Shown: positions 38,801-49,100, counted from the stretch's first letter. The stretch is 64,000 nucleotides of DNA from Phycomyces blakesleeanus NRRL 1555(-) (GCF_001638985.1 NW_017265134.1:1-64000); one strand, 5' to 3'. Made by a program: numbers and translations. Notes: generated by a model not told the origin, from the sequence alone.

Positions 38801-39133
38801 TCACGTGTGGAACGTAGCCGTTTGATTCGTTGGAGAATGGGGTGGTTACCAGGCAAACCAAAGGAATGTCCTTGTGGATCAGATCACACCTCACGCCGCC
38901 ATTTGTTGGATTGCCCACTTGTTCCTATGGCACTATTTGAACAGTTGCCTCAACCTGACCAAGATCAGATACACAGAATTGATTTTGCCATCACATCCTT
39001 GCCTTTGTCATCTCAAGAACCGCGACCTGCTTACTGGATACCACTGCTGACTATTCTCTGGCACATAGATGTTATATGTAATCCTGATGGTGACTATTCA
39101 CATGAGACTGAACATGGTGCTCTTTGGATATAA
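35810..39133 (+). CDS. LINE A ORF2: AP-endonuclease / reverse transcriptase, 1107 aa
   Basis: The N-terminal APE-type endonuclease shows LWNANGL (about residue 8), ITETWL (34), CGDFNAR (131) and SDHRLLSLS (214). The reverse transcriptase shows NYRPISLTS, AFLDIKAAYDTVDR (about 592), GVLQGSVLSPHLYSIYIN (about 648) and the catalytic LLFADDVAIFG (about 722). A C-terminal Cys/His finger follows: RWRMGWLPGKPKECPCGSDHTSRRHLLDCP (about 1005-1035). It would nick the tRNA gene target and prime cDNA synthesis there. The start is the ATG overlapping the ORF1 stop. All catalytic motifs are intact. No RNase H domain is recognised. Confidence 0.95.
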   Translation: MSNLNIGLWNANGLQPRAIQDTLQHCQSLHMLFITETWLLSPSHLPTSWSQIHLYGSPVAGTYRGSMGVSVLISPHCPYAVTQIPMPSKYALAVKIGSLRIVCLYLPPNMPTHDVLHVLSSIPLTHDTILCGDFNARLGSVTGDYASNSRGLALCSWIEERSLSVVNADLAPCIPTYISFRNNYEISSIIDLFITNMPLINPSLHIATDLSLGSDHRLLSLSFTYDLQHSTNMPPPLRKTWNLSRLNEPDVHALYAHTFNQNSTSLLSTLQDIVQNPPLTRPNIDAITDEFNLLIYDSLNSSIGHRPSRPNHWKSFWNVALQTAADRRNQCYKKWRLAIGIDKVVWWTKHKHAQAEFRSQVQQAKRQSWHVFCQSMERDFSKATSKIKQLKRRRQPQHTFQHDDGPAVAAATMCDYLATVYSGHILPATRPPAPMTTCNSVPFASDDSPFTSPIVEEFMQFMPNCKAPGPDHIRAEMLKPVKTHVSPILTLLFTVCWQWSYVPSLWRQAQVFPIFKKGSPTDPANYRPISLTSVLRKLFEMCIAPQLHKYSPPLDVAQGGFRPHRGALDQALCLHDLMKAYYHRHKHYPVVAFLDIKAAYDTVDRRIIWHALQKRCTPPALLGLLVNMFDNVSICVLLGNFSSHSFSPATGVLQGSVLSPHLYSIYINSLPPLLRTVAHSQTTTHVPSPSPTSLDAYNALLAPSGVDGFGHIHFSTPINSLLFADDVAIFGSLSDVQAMLDLAADHSFTLGYRWSPTKCEVIYPKTRASSPVSLLLYGQVLPATDLFIYLGVPFANKGISSKSIATHRRSGTLATMATLNSVGACRSGFSLLLSSRLYKTFVRPKFEYGLAISTLLKQDIKVLESIQDKCLRMIVGGHATSSTIVLKHICNLPSMKFRADALMAKFCIRSRFLPAQCLLSLLHRHHTVYSSLVSLGKTHLLSNLPPTLKLRSPSAVKNHFESIREAGFATFLQSNTQVLIQACRPVLGVDPILFLPASRVERSRLIRWRMGWLPGKPKECPCGSDHTSRRHLLDCPLVPMALFEQLPQPDQDQIHRIDFAITSLPLSSQEPRPAYWIPLLTILWHIDVICNPDGDYSHETEHGALWI

Positions 39134-39407
39134 TTTAGACTTTTTCTTTTCTTTCATAGCTCTTCACTTTTCATTGTTCTTTACTCCCTTTATCTCTCTT
39201 CTTTCTCTTTTGTCCTTTGCTGTCTGAAAAGTTCTTTGTTCTGCAATTCTGTCTCCTCCCTTTCACTGTTACAACTATTTTCACAGCTGCAAAGTGGAGA
39301 GCAGATTCAGCCATTGAAGCTAGTATGATTTGATCTTCTCTTTCCCCTCTCTTTTTTTTGTCTTTTGTGATCCCTTGGGACTTTTTTATATCTTCTTTTT
39401 GTACTTT

Positions 39408-39445
39408 GGAGGCTATATGATCTATAGATCGCCAGCATTATCTCC
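39408..39445 (+). other. Conserved LINE 3' UTR hairpin-capable motif (LINE A)
   Basis: GGAGGCTATATGATCTATAG followed by ATCGCC and closing CTCC can fold into a stem-loop (GGAG/CTCC, GGC/GCC, CTATA/TATAG). It is kept in LINE B (43927-43964) and LINE C (62251-62288) while the surrounding 3' UTR diverges between families. It may be the ORF2 recognition element. Confidence 0.5.
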
Positions 39446-39468
39446 TTTAATAAAATATAATCTTTAAC

Positions 39469-39483
39469 CTGAGCCAAGAAGGC
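39469..39483. repeat. LINE target site / TSD copy 2
   Basis: CTGAGCCAAGAAGGC between LINE A and LINE B. Confidence 0.92.
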
Positions 39484-39487
39484 GGGA

Positions 39488-40363
39488 ATGTCACCCGATC
39501 TCGCCTTATTTCTGGGGAACATGCAGGCCCAATTCATGTCACTACAACAACGTACCAATGAACTTGAATCTCTTGCCGCAACTAATGCTAGATTAACTGC
39601 TCAATTAGTTAATGCGGAAAAGCTAATTGCTGATCTCAGATCTCAATTAGCATCTCAGGGCAATTGCCAAATTACAACAAATGCATCAACATCATCTGCA
39701 CCAACCACACCCAAGGAGCCTGGCACTGAGGCTTCTACATGGGCTACAACTGCTGCTGCTGCTCACAACTCTGTTGTTGTTCCTACTGCTCTTTCTGTTT
39801 GCAAGACTCCAAGACCTCCTTCTGTTCGCCAGGTTGCTGCTTCTGCTAGAATGTTTGCCATTCCCACTGGTCCCAAAGGATATCAATATGTGTATATCCC
39901 ACGTTCACGTCGTCTCACACATAGAGAAGTGCGCAACTCTTTGAAAACACTTGGTGTTGATACTGGCCGCATCTTGGATATCAATTTTCCTGCCAAGGAT
40001 GTAGTTGGCATCCTAGTTCACAACCAGTATGCTGAGAAATTCCAGACCACTCTGACCACAGTTGCCATTGAGATCTTAGATGCGTTTGACCCTTTGGATC
40101 CCAAAAACATTGCAGATCCCAAATATAAGTCTCTTTCTGATTCAGAGCTAGAAGAAGTTGCTGCTGAACTTCATTCTGATCGTTGTATGAAGGCTCTCAA
40201 GTACCTTCGTCCTCATGTTGCTGTTCCTGTTGGTCATTTCTTTTGTGATCAAGGCTGGATCTCTAAGGAAGATATTCCTGTCCATTCTGTTTCTGGTCCT
40301 GGTGCTGGTATTCATGATTTCCAATCACCATCTCGTCGTACCTCTGTTGCAATGTCTGAATGA
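39488..40363 (+). CDS. LINE B ORF1 protein (N-terminally truncated), 291 aa
   Basis: Starts at Met 13 of the full family-2 ORF1 seen in LINE D (62546). It contains the coiled coil (QQRTNELESLAATNARLTAQLVNAEKLIADLRSQL) and the C-terminal domain with ARMFAIPTGPKGYQYVYIPRSRRL and ILDINFPAKDVVGILVH. These align with LINE A ORF1 with many substitutions. It ends MSE with the ATGA overlap into ORF2. Whether it is expressed without its own 5' UTR is unknown. Confidence 0.85.
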   Translation: MSPDLALFLGNMQAQFMSLQQRTNELESLAATNARLTAQLVNAEKLIADLRSQLASQGNCQITTNASTSSAPTTPKEPGTEASTWATTAAAAHNSVVVPTALSVCKTPRPPSVRQVAASARMFAIPTGPKGYQYVYIPRSRRLTHREVRNSLKTLGVDTGRILDINFPAKDVVGILVHNQYAEKFQTTLTTVAIEILDAFDPLDPKNIADPKYKSLSDSELEEVAAELHSDRCMKALKYLRPHVAVPVGHFFCDQGWISKEDIPVHSVSGPGAGIHDFQSPSRRTSVAMSE

Positions 40364-43300
40364 GTGAAATCTCATTAGGACTTTGGAATGCTAATGGTCT
40401 GCAGCCTCGTGCAATTTATGATGTTCTTCAACACTGTCACTCTCTACATATGCTTTTTATCACTGAAACATGGCTTCTTCCCCCATCTCGTCTCCCCACT
40501 TCTTGGTCCCAGATTCATCTTTATGGTTCACCTGTAGCTGGCAACTACAGAGGTTCTATGGGTGTTTCTGTTCTTATTTCTCCATCTTGTCCTTATCCTG
40601 TCACTCAGATTCCTATGTCATCTAATTATGCTTTAGCCATCAAGATTGGTTCCCTCAGAATTGTATGCCTGTACTTACCGCCCTCTATGTCCACCCATGA
40701 TGCTCTTGCAGTTCTCTCATCCATTCCTTTGACCAATGACACTATTATCTGCGGCGATTTTAATTCACGTTTGGGTTCACTTACTGGTGACTATGCTACT
40801 AACACTCGAGGTCTTGCTCTTTGTCAATGGTTAGAAGAACGTGCTCTTACTGTTGTCAATGGCCAGCTCTCACCATGCATACCTACATTCATTTCATTCC
40901 GCCAAAATGTGGAGATAAGCAGTATCATTGATCTGTTTATCACTAATATATCCCTCACCAATGCCACTCTCAACATTCATACCGACCTCTCACTCAACTC
41001 TGACCACCGTCTGCTTTCACTTTCATTTACATATGCCATCAATCCAACATCACATGCACCACCACCATCTCGCAAAACATGGAACCTCTCACGTCTTCAA
41101 GAACCTGATGTTCTCAAACTATATGTCCACACATTTGTCACTAATTCCACCAACCTCAAATCCACTTTGCAATCGACCTTTGAACACCCTCCTTCCTCAC
41201 GTCCACCAATTGATGCACTAACTGATGAATTCAACTCACTCATTTATAATTCTTTAAGTAGCTCAATTGGCAACCGTCCTCCCCGTCCTTCCCACTGGAA
41301 AAAATTCTGGAATCCAGTACTTCAAGCAGCTGCAGAGCACCGCAATTTCTGCTACAAGAAATGGCGCCGTGCATGTGGTATAGACAGAATTCATTGGTGG
41401 GATAAGCATCTCAAAGCGCAGGCAGAATTCCGACATCAAGTGCAATCATCTAAGCGCCAATCATGGCATGCTTTCTGCAAATCAATGGAACAAGACTTTT
41501 CCAAAGCAACATCAAAGATCAAGCTACTCAAACGCCGACGGCAGCCTCAGCACATGTTTCAACATAGTGATGGACCAGCAACAGCAGCAACAATTATGTG
41601 TGAGCATCTTGCATCTGTATACAGTGGCAGTATCCTCCCAGATCAGCGTCCTCCTCCTCCTCTTCACAGTACTAGTCTGCCTTTTGCCTCTGCCAACTCG
41701 CCATTTGTTTCTTCAGTGGTAGAGGGATGCATGCAATTTATGCCTAACCGCAAGGCACCAGGCCCAGATCACATCAGAGCAGAAATGTTGAAAGTAATTC
41801 GACCACAAATTGCTCCACTACTCTCACTCTTGTTCACCATCTGTTGGCAATGGTCATATGTACCTGTTATTTGGCGTCAGGCTCAAGTTTTTCCCATTTA
41901 CAAAAAGGGAGATCCATCAATTGCTGCTAACTATCGACCTATTTCACTAACTTCTGTTGTGCGGAAACTGATGGAAATGTGTATTTCTCCAGTGCTTCAC
42001 AAGTTTTCCCCTCCTCTGGATGTTGCTCAGGGTGGTTTCCGTCCTAGACGTGGTGCCATGGACCAAGCTCTCTGTCTGCATGACCTCATGAAAGCACACT
42101 TCCACCGCCATCACCATTATCCTGTTGTTGCATTCTTAGACATAAAGGCAGCTTATGATACAGTAGACCGACGAGTCATTTGGGATGCTCTTGCTAGACG
42201 TCACACACCACCAGCTTTACTTGGACTTCTTGTCAATATGTTTGATAATGTCTCTATATCTGTTCTTCTTGGCAACTTCTCTTCTCATTCTTTTTCTCCC
42301 ACCACAGGCGTCCTTCAAGGTTCCGTTCTCAGTCCACATTTGTATTCAATCTATATCAACTCTCTGCCACCAATACTCCGCACAGTTGCATCACCACTCA
42401 CCTCAACACATATCCCATCAACCTCTCCTTCCTCATTGGATGCTTACAATTCTCTTCTTGCCCCATCAGATGTGAATGACTTTCAACACATTCACTTGCC
42501 TACTGCCATTAACAGTCTTCTTTTTGCTGATGATGTTGCTATCTTTGGCTCTGTCACTGATGTTCAGAGTATGCTTGACCTTGCTGCCCAACACTCCTTC
42601 CAGCTTGGCTACCGTTGGAGTCCTTCAAAATGTGCTGTACTCTATCCTCCTTCACGATCTTTACCACGTTCTACTATCTCTCTGTATGGCGAGTTGCTTC
42701 CTGCAGTAAATGAGTTTATATACTTGGGTATACCTTTCTGTAACAAAGGCATCTTTGGACCGTCTGTTGTCACTCATCGTCGTTCTGGAGCATTGGCTGC
42801 TATGGCAACTCTTACTGCTGTTGGTGCATGTAGATCTGGTTTCAGTTTGCTCTTAAGTTCACGTCTGTTCAAAACCTTTATACGACCAAAATTCGAGTAT
42901 GGTCTTGCAATCACATGTCTTTTGCAAAAAGATGTTTTACTTCTAGAGAAAATTCAAGATAAATGCTTGCGAATGATTGTTGGTGGCCATGCAACTTCAT
43001 CTACTGCAGTCTTGAAACATATCTGCAACCTGCCCAGTATGGCTTTTCGCGTTGACATTCTCAAAACAAAATTTTGTCTTCGGGCACACACTCTTCCTTC
43101 TGGTTGTCTTCTCTCTCTGCTCCATTCTCATCATCTCCAAGCATCAACACTATCCACTCTTCACACAAACCCTCTTTTTGCCAGCATTCCCCCTGATCTT
43201 AATTGCTCCAGCCGCATAAAACTATCCAAGCACTTTGAGTCTTTTAGACAAGAAAAGTTTGCTCACTTTCATCTCACCAACACTAAGATTCTCATCCAAG

Positions 43301-43680
43301 CTTGCCGCCCTCTTCTTGAAGTTGATCCTGTATTGTTTCTTTCTGCTACACACATAGAACGTGGCCGTCTAGTACGTTGGAGAATGGGCTGGTTGCCTGG
43401 TAAGCCAAAGGAGTGTGCATGTGGCTTTGATCATACTTCAAGACGCCATCTCCAATTCTGCATCACAATCCCATCTCAGCTGTTCTCTCAACTTCCAGCA
43501 CCACCCACAGATGAAGACAACATCATTGACTTTGCTATATCAGCACTACCAATCTCGTCTACACATCCAAGCCCTCTATATTGGAAAGCTCTTCTTACAA
43601 TACTATGGCATATTGACATGCTATGCAATCCTAATGGCAACTACACACATGAAACCGATCATGGTTCTCTCTGGCACTAG
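40360..43680 (+). CDS. LINE B ORF2: AP-endonuclease / reverse transcriptase, 1106 aa
   Basis: Complete and open. Endonuclease motifs LWNANGL, ITETWL, CGDFNSR and SDHRLL are present. Reverse transcriptase motifs are AFLDIKAAYDTVDR, GVLQGSVLSPHLYSIYIN and LLFADDVAIFG. The C-terminal finger is CACGFDHTSRRHLQFC. It is collinear with LINE A ORF2 but clearly diverged, so it represents a second family that uses the same insertion site. All catalytic residues are present. Confidence 0.95.
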   Translation: MSEISLGLWNANGLQPRAIYDVLQHCHSLHMLFITETWLLPPSRLPTSWSQIHLYGSPVAGNYRGSMGVSVLISPSCPYPVTQIPMSSNYALAIKIGSLRIVCLYLPPSMSTHDALAVLSSIPLTNDTIICGDFNSRLGSLTGDYATNTRGLALCQWLEERALTVVNGQLSPCIPTFISFRQNVEISSIIDLFITNISLTNATLNIHTDLSLNSDHRLLSLSFTYAINPTSHAPPPSRKTWNLSRLQEPDVLKLYVHTFVTNSTNLKSTLQSTFEHPPSSRPPIDALTDEFNSLIYNSLSSSIGNRPPRPSHWKKFWNPVLQAAAEHRNFCYKKWRRACGIDRIHWWDKHLKAQAEFRHQVQSSKRQSWHAFCKSMEQDFSKATSKIKLLKRRRQPQHMFQHSDGPATAATIMCEHLASVYSGSILPDQRPPPPLHSTSLPFASANSPFVSSVVEGCMQFMPNRKAPGPDHIRAEMLKVIRPQIAPLLSLLFTICWQWSYVPVIWRQAQVFPIYKKGDPSIAANYRPISLTSVVRKLMEMCISPVLHKFSPPLDVAQGGFRPRRGAMDQALCLHDLMKAHFHRHHHYPVVAFLDIKAAYDTVDRRVIWDALARRHTPPALLGLLVNMFDNVSISVLLGNFSSHSFSPTTGVLQGSVLSPHLYSIYINSLPPILRTVASPLTSTHIPSTSPSSLDAYNSLLAPSDVNDFQHIHLPTAINSLLFADDVAIFGSVTDVQSMLDLAAQHSFQLGYRWSPSKCAVLYPPSRSLPRSTISLYGELLPAVNEFIYLGIPFCNKGIFGPSVVTHRRSGALAAMATLTAVGACRSGFSLLLSSRLFKTFIRPKFEYGLAITCLLQKDVLLLEKIQDKCLRMIVGGHATSSTAVLKHICNLPSMAFRVDILKTKFCLRAHTLPSGCLLSLLHSHHLQASTLSTLHTNPLFASIPPDLNCSSRIKLSKHFESFRQEKFAHFHLTNTKILIQACRPLLEVDPVLFLSATHIERGRLVRWRMGWLPGKPKECACGFDHTSRRHLQFCITIPSQLFSQLPAPPTDEDNIIDFAISALPISSTHPSPLYWKALLTILWHIDMLCNPNGNYTHETDHGSLWH

Positions 43681-43985
43681 CTCTAATAATTTAATATCTG
43701 TTTTCTTTTACTTCTTTTCTTCTTATTTTTGTCTTCTCATTCATGAAAGGTTTCTAGATCTGCAATTCTGTCTCCTCCCTTTCACTGTTACAACTTTTTA
43801 CACAGCTGCAAAGTGGAGAGCAGGTTCAGTCTTTTAGCTTAGTATTGTTTATTTCTCTTCTTCTATTCATTTTTTTGTCTTTTGTGATCCTTTTGGACTT
43901 TTTTTTTTCTTTTTCTTTTGTACTTGGGAGGCTATATGATCTATAGATCGCCAGCGATATCTCCTTAATAAAAATAATCTTTAAC

Positions 43986-44000
43986 CTGAGCCAAGAAGGC
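43986..44000. repeat. LINE target site / TSD copy 3
   Basis: CTGAGCCAAGAAGGC between LINE B and LINE C. Confidence 0.92.
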
Positions 44001-44236
44001 ACTGCTCTTTCGCTTAAGCATTGTATTTACCTGGTTCTACAATTTTATTTTTGACGAATCCACATATAAAGTGTATCCATCCATCAACATCTTTACGCAA
44101 AACGATCCATCCATCACGAAAAACGTACCTCCCATTGCCAAAAGTAGTGCAGTCCTTGTCCTTGGTATCCCAGCTGTCAGCAAAAAAAATTTCAGCTCAA
44201 TCAGACAACATCACGCCATCTGCATTCTCAATCCCA

Positions 44237-45142
44237 ATGGCCAATTTGCAAATCGGCAACATTCAGGGATTGCCAACCGAGCTTACCTCATTCCTGACAA
44301 CATTGCAGGCACAAATCATGAATGTGCAAAACAGAACCGACCAGTTGGAGCGACTTGCAGCAGAGAATGCAAGACTAACTACTGAATTAGAGCATGCTAG
44401 AACAACAATTGCTAATCTGCAGAAGCAATTAGGATCTCAGAGTGCACCTGAAAAAAACTTTTCAGAAATTTCACTTTCGAACCCAGCCGGCGCAGTAGGT
44501 GCTCCTGACAAAAACAAAGAACCAGGTCTGGAAGCCTCCACTTGGGCTAGTAAAGCCAGTGTTTCTCTTCCTGTAACTGCCCCAAAAATGTCTACTGTTC
44601 CCTCTGCTCGCCGTATTGCAGCTTCTGTTCGTATGTTTGCTCTTCCCTCTGGTCCTTCAGGTTATGAATATGTTTATATTCCAAGATCAAGACGCCTTAA
44701 GCACAAAGAAGTCCGTTCCTCTCTCCGCACTCTTGGTGTGGATTCTTCTCGACTTTTGGACATTAACTTCCCAGCCAGAGGTGTCATTGGCATCCTTGTT
44801 CATGTCCAGTATGCTGATACATTTAAGGCCAAACTGACAACTGCTTCTGTTGAGATTTTGGACGCATTTGATCCACTTGATCCTGATAATGTTGCTGATC
44901 CCAAGTATGCATCTCTGTCCACTCATGAACTTGCCAACACTGCTGCCATGCTTCACCATGATAGATGTCTCCAAGCCCTACAGTTCTTGCACCCACACGT
45001 TGCTATCCCAGTTGGTCACTTCTTTTGTGAGGAAGGGTGGATCAGTGAAGATGAAATACCAACACGTACTACTCTTACCAATGCTACTGGCGGGTCTTTG
45101 TTCAAACGTCAGCGCAGCTCATCAGTCACTATGTCTGAATGA
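44237..45142 (+). CDS. LINE C ORF1 protein, 301 aa
   Basis: Open and almost identical to LINE A ORF1, with a few substitutions (for example Ile for Met in QIGNIQG, and His for Arg in FLHPHVA, a CpG-type change). It has the same coiled coil and C-terminal domain and the same ATGA overlap with ORF2. The downstream ORF2 is destroyed, so the protein could act only on other copies. Confidence 0.85.
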   Translation: MANLQIGNIQGLPTELTSFLTTLQAQIMNVQNRTDQLERLAAENARLTTELEHARTTIANLQKQLGSQSAPEKNFSEISLSNPAGAVGAPDKNKEPGLEASTWASKASVSLPVTAPKMSTVPSARRIAASVRMFALPSGPSGYEYVYIPRSRRLKHKEVRSSLRTLGVDSSRLLDINFPARGVIGILVHVQYADTFKAKLTTASVEILDAFDPLDPDNVADPKYASLSTHELANTAAMLHHDRCLQALQFLHPHVAIPVGHFFCEEGWISEDEIPTRTTLTNATGGSLFKRQRSSSVTMSE

Positions 45143-45601
45143 GTAATCTCAATATCGGATTATGGAATGCCAATGGCCTGCAACCCAGAGCCATTCAAGA
45201 TACCCTTCAACACTGTCAGTCCTTACATATGCTCTTCATTACAGAAACATGGCTTCTCTCTCCCTCACATCTTCCCACATCATGGTCACAAATTCACTTG
45301 TATGGTTCTCCTGTAGCTGGCACCTATAGGGGCTCTATGGGTGTTTCTGTTCTCATATCACCTCACTGTCCTTATGCCGTCCCTCAAATACCTATGCCCT
45401 CCAAATATGCTCTGGCTGTCAAAATTGGTTCACTCAGAATTGTATGCTTATATCTTCCACCAACTATGCCCACTCATGATGTCCTACATGTACTCTCTTC
45501 CATTCCTTTAACACATGATACCATTCTTTGTGGTGACTTCAATGCAAGACTTGGCTCTGTTACTGGTGACTATGCATCAAATTCTCGTGGACTGGCACTA
45601 T

Positions 45602-45628
45602 CACTGGAAAAATAGGGTAATTTCATCT
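45602..45628 (+). repeat. E3 left TIR (27 bp)
   Basis: Begins CACTGGAAAAATAGGGTAAT and is identical to the inverse of 52323-52349. The first 12 bases equal the E1 terminus. The stretch 45629-46183 up to the transposase start shows no other feature. Confidence 0.93.
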
Positions 45629-46183
45629 ATGGCGTAGGGTACTATTATTTGTGGAGTGGTAGCTTAAATTTCCATCACTTTTGTCTTTTTTATTTTCGAC
45701 GGCGATGATAATGCTTGGTCTGTTTTATTGGATAAAAAAACGAGTTTACTCTTTTTTGTAAAAAATGTCTGCGAGATTTCTTTTTGGGACTTGTAGCCAT
45801 GTCGCAGAGTCAATAGTTGTAGGAAACTTAAACCAAATGATATCTTTTGAGTGAGATAATAAAGCTTTTTATTGTTGTAATATTTATTTATAAGTATGAT
45901 GAGGTTAATGGTCGTGATATTACTACAAATATTTTTGTTGTATATGCTCTACAGCTAATAAAATGTACATGACGACATGTTTTAACAAAAGTGTGTATTA
46001 TTGTATTTTAGAATGAGGCAATCAATTACTGTTTAGAGAACTGCCCATTTTAACAGCCGGAATAAACTATGTCATTTTGGAAGCTGGTGTAATTTGGAAA
46101 GATATGTATTAAATTGTGTTCCTGAACAATTTTCTATTCTTGTCAATTCTAAAAACTTAAAAAATAAAACATACGCACACAAT

Positions 46184-49100
46184 ATGTCAAACAACAACAA
46201 CAATTCAGAATGCAAGTGCTCTAAATGCTCTTCCAATAGCATGGGATTTGTTTTGGTGTCTACCCAAACACTCAGAAGACATGCACAACAGGATATCGTG
46301 AGACAATATCAGTCAGGATCTTCTTGTAAGTTCAAATTTAAGAAAATTATTATTGAGACAATTTTAATTAAATATTTATTTTCATATAATATAGCCTCAG
46401 TTATAGAAGTAATGTCGAATGACAATGACATGGAGATTGACTTTGAATACAATGTTGATGCCGAAGATCAAGTTGAAGGTATGCATAGTATTTTTATTAA
46501 AGTTTTATAATCATTTATAATATCTAATAATTTGATTCTTTTTTACCTAACAAAACAGCCGAAGACTTACCTCTTTTTGGCATTGATTCCTTGTTTGATT
46601 CTGAAAGCGAAGATGAGGGTGTCATTGAAGCAACCATTTTGGATATTTCTGACGATGAATCTGATGATGTTAGAGGTTAGTACAAAAAGCACATATAAAT
46701 CAATAAAGTCAACAAGTATTGATTTTTTTTTCAAATAGAGCACTTTTCTTCATCCAATATGCCAGTCGATCCTACTCATGCTTTCATTGCTTCTTTTGCT
46801 GCCTTCTTCATATCCAAATATGTTGTCAATTCTGGTGGTGCTGTTCTGTTAAAGTTTCTTAACGAAGTATTGGCACACTTTGGACAGTCTTTCCGTCTTC
46901 CCCTCAGTATAAGCGGTGTCAACTCTATGACCGGTCTCAGCAATGTGACTTGAGGTGTCCAGCAGTTTGTTGCATGTGGCAATTGTAACAAAGTATACAA
47001 AGAGTCTGATGTTGTTCCAGAGTGCTGTAATTTCGAGAGACTCTCTGGTAGAGAATGTGGAAACGCTCTTTTCTTTGCAACATCAAGAGCCTTGACTATC
47101 CCCAAAAAGATCTACATGTATAACTCCATAATCAAAACATTGTCTATTCTTTTTTGCCGCCCTGGATTCGAAGACACCATCAACCATTGGAGAATCAGAG
47201 TGCAAGTTCCAGGCATGATGTTTGACATTTACAACGGTACGAAGTGGAACAGTCTGAAGGATAGCAATGGTTTACTGTTCGTGAATCATGAGTGCTCCAT
47301 AATGCTTACCATGAACATCGATTGGTTTCAACCTTTCGATGGGGTTACTTACTCCTGTGTTGTGATATACCTTTGTATCAACAACTTGCCAAGATCGGAA
47401 CAGTACAAGAAGGAGAATGTTGTTCTCGTTGGTCTCATGCCAGGGCCCAAGGAAGCAAAGACAAGTGAGATCAATCACTACCTCCGTCCCCTTGTCGCGG
47501 AACTCAACCAGTTGTATGGTGGTGTGGTGATGCCTACCATACAATGCCCATCTGGTGCTCTTGTCCGTGCTGCCCTTCTTCTTGTTGCCTGCGACATTCC
47601 TGCTGCCCGTAAGACTTGTGGGTTCACCTCTCATTCAAGCACATGTGCATGCAATAAGTGCAACTGACAGTTCCCTTGCCTTCCAGACTCCAATACTGTG
47701 GACTACTCTGGGTTCGTGTTTTCTGAGTGGGTGCCTCGCACTGATGCCAAAAACTGCCGTGATGCTGAGTTGTGAAGAATGGCCAGCAGTGATGCACAGA
47801 GAAAGAGATTGGAGAGGGAAAATGGTGTCCGATGGTCAGAATTGCATGACCTGGTTTACTTTAACCTCGTGGAGTGCACTGTCATCGATCCGATGCACAA
47901 CCTGTACCTCGGAACAGCAAAGAGGATAATGGAGAAATGGAGATCTTCAGGTCTCATCACAGATGCACACTTGGCCGAAATGCAGTTGGATGCTGACAAG
48001 CTTGTACTACCAGAGGACTACACGCCATTAGGGACAAAGATCGGGCGTGGCTTCCCATTCATGAAGGCCGACGAGTGGAAGTCTTGGTGCTTGGTGTACT
48101 CTCCTGTTCTCCTGCGTGGTTGTCTACCTGAAGCTCATCTCGGTAACTGGACAACGTTTGTCAATGCATGCCAGTACCTCTCAATGCCAAGCATATCCAT
48201 GGCTCACCTTGATGAAGCCCATCAATCTTTGGAGGCTTTCTGCAGAGAGTGCGAGAAGTTGTATAAAGCCCCATTCCTTTCACCAAACATGCATCTCCAT
48301 CTTCATCTGCGAGAGACTGTACTGAACTTTGGCCCAGTTTATGGCTATTGGCTTTTTAGTTTCGAAAGATGCAATGGTATCTTAAAAAACTATGCGACAA
48401 ATAGAAAAGACGGGTTTGAGGGAACCTATATGAAGAAGTATCTTGAAGAAGCATACCAGGGAGATATTATTCGCCAAACTTTGCCAATAATTTGACCTGA
48501 GCATTCGGCGATCATCCTTGAGCTCACTGCATCCACTGCCAATTCCATAGCCACTTCCACTTCCACTGCCACCTCATTCCAATTCGATATCAATGCTTTT
48601 CTTGATTCTCCTGAGATCAACTTTGATATCGTCAAGGGAAACGAGCCTTTGCCCCCTTCCGCACTTCCTTTAGCTCTAAAGGGGGAGATTTCCATGGATG
48701 AATCCAAGTATGAGCATTTGTTGGAATACTATCGCGAGACATACGATGATCAAACTCTTGTTCATTATCATCAGGCTGGTCATTCCGATAATTTTGTTAA
48801 CAATCAGATACAGAAGTTTGAATCAATCAATCTTCTTAGGCAAATCTACAAGAGCAAAACAAAGAATCAGCGTGGGTCGTTCATGCAAGCCTTGTTTGAG
48901 ACAAGTGATGGTAGAAGTACCAAGTCATATGCGGGCCAAATTCAGTACCTCTTTGTCAATACTGCTGTAAACTCGTTTGCTGGTCATGCGAGCCAGCATG
49001 TATTTGCATATGTACGATGGTACAAGGAAGTTTTACTTCAGCCCAGAGCAGGAGAAGGAGTTGAGGTGAATGAGGTGGGGCTCGAAGATGACAGCATGAA

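Larger units (their letters stand above)
34672..39468 (+). mobile_element. LINE A: full-length tRNA-targeted non-LTR retrotransposon (family 1)
   Basis: 4797 bp from ACTGCTCTTTCGC to ATAATCTTTAAC, flanked by the 15-bp tRNA-derived duplication. It has a 236-bp 5' UTR, ORF1 (34908-35813), ORF2 (35810-39133) overlapping by ATGA, and a 335-bp 3' UTR with AATAAA and no poly(A) tail. Both ORFs are open, so this copy may be active. The identical 5' start in LINE C supports this being the true 5' end. Confidence 0.93.
39484..43985 (+). mobile_element. LINE B: 5'-truncated LINE of family 2
   Basis: 4502 bp. Compared with LINE D it lacks the 5' UTR and the first 12 codons of ORF1, starting at GGGAATGTCACC. 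Both frames remain open from the internal Met. The 3' end ATAATCTTTAAC matches family 1, and the element is bounded by the 15-bp target on both sides. Truncation fits incomplete target-primed reverse transcription. Confidence 0.9.

Noticed and set aside
46951..48495. TGA read as a sense codon (genetic-code change) in the E3 transposase
   Set aside because: Homologues show Arg/Lys at two of the positions and Trp at another, and intact genes here end normally at TGA (LINE ORF1), so mutation is simpler.
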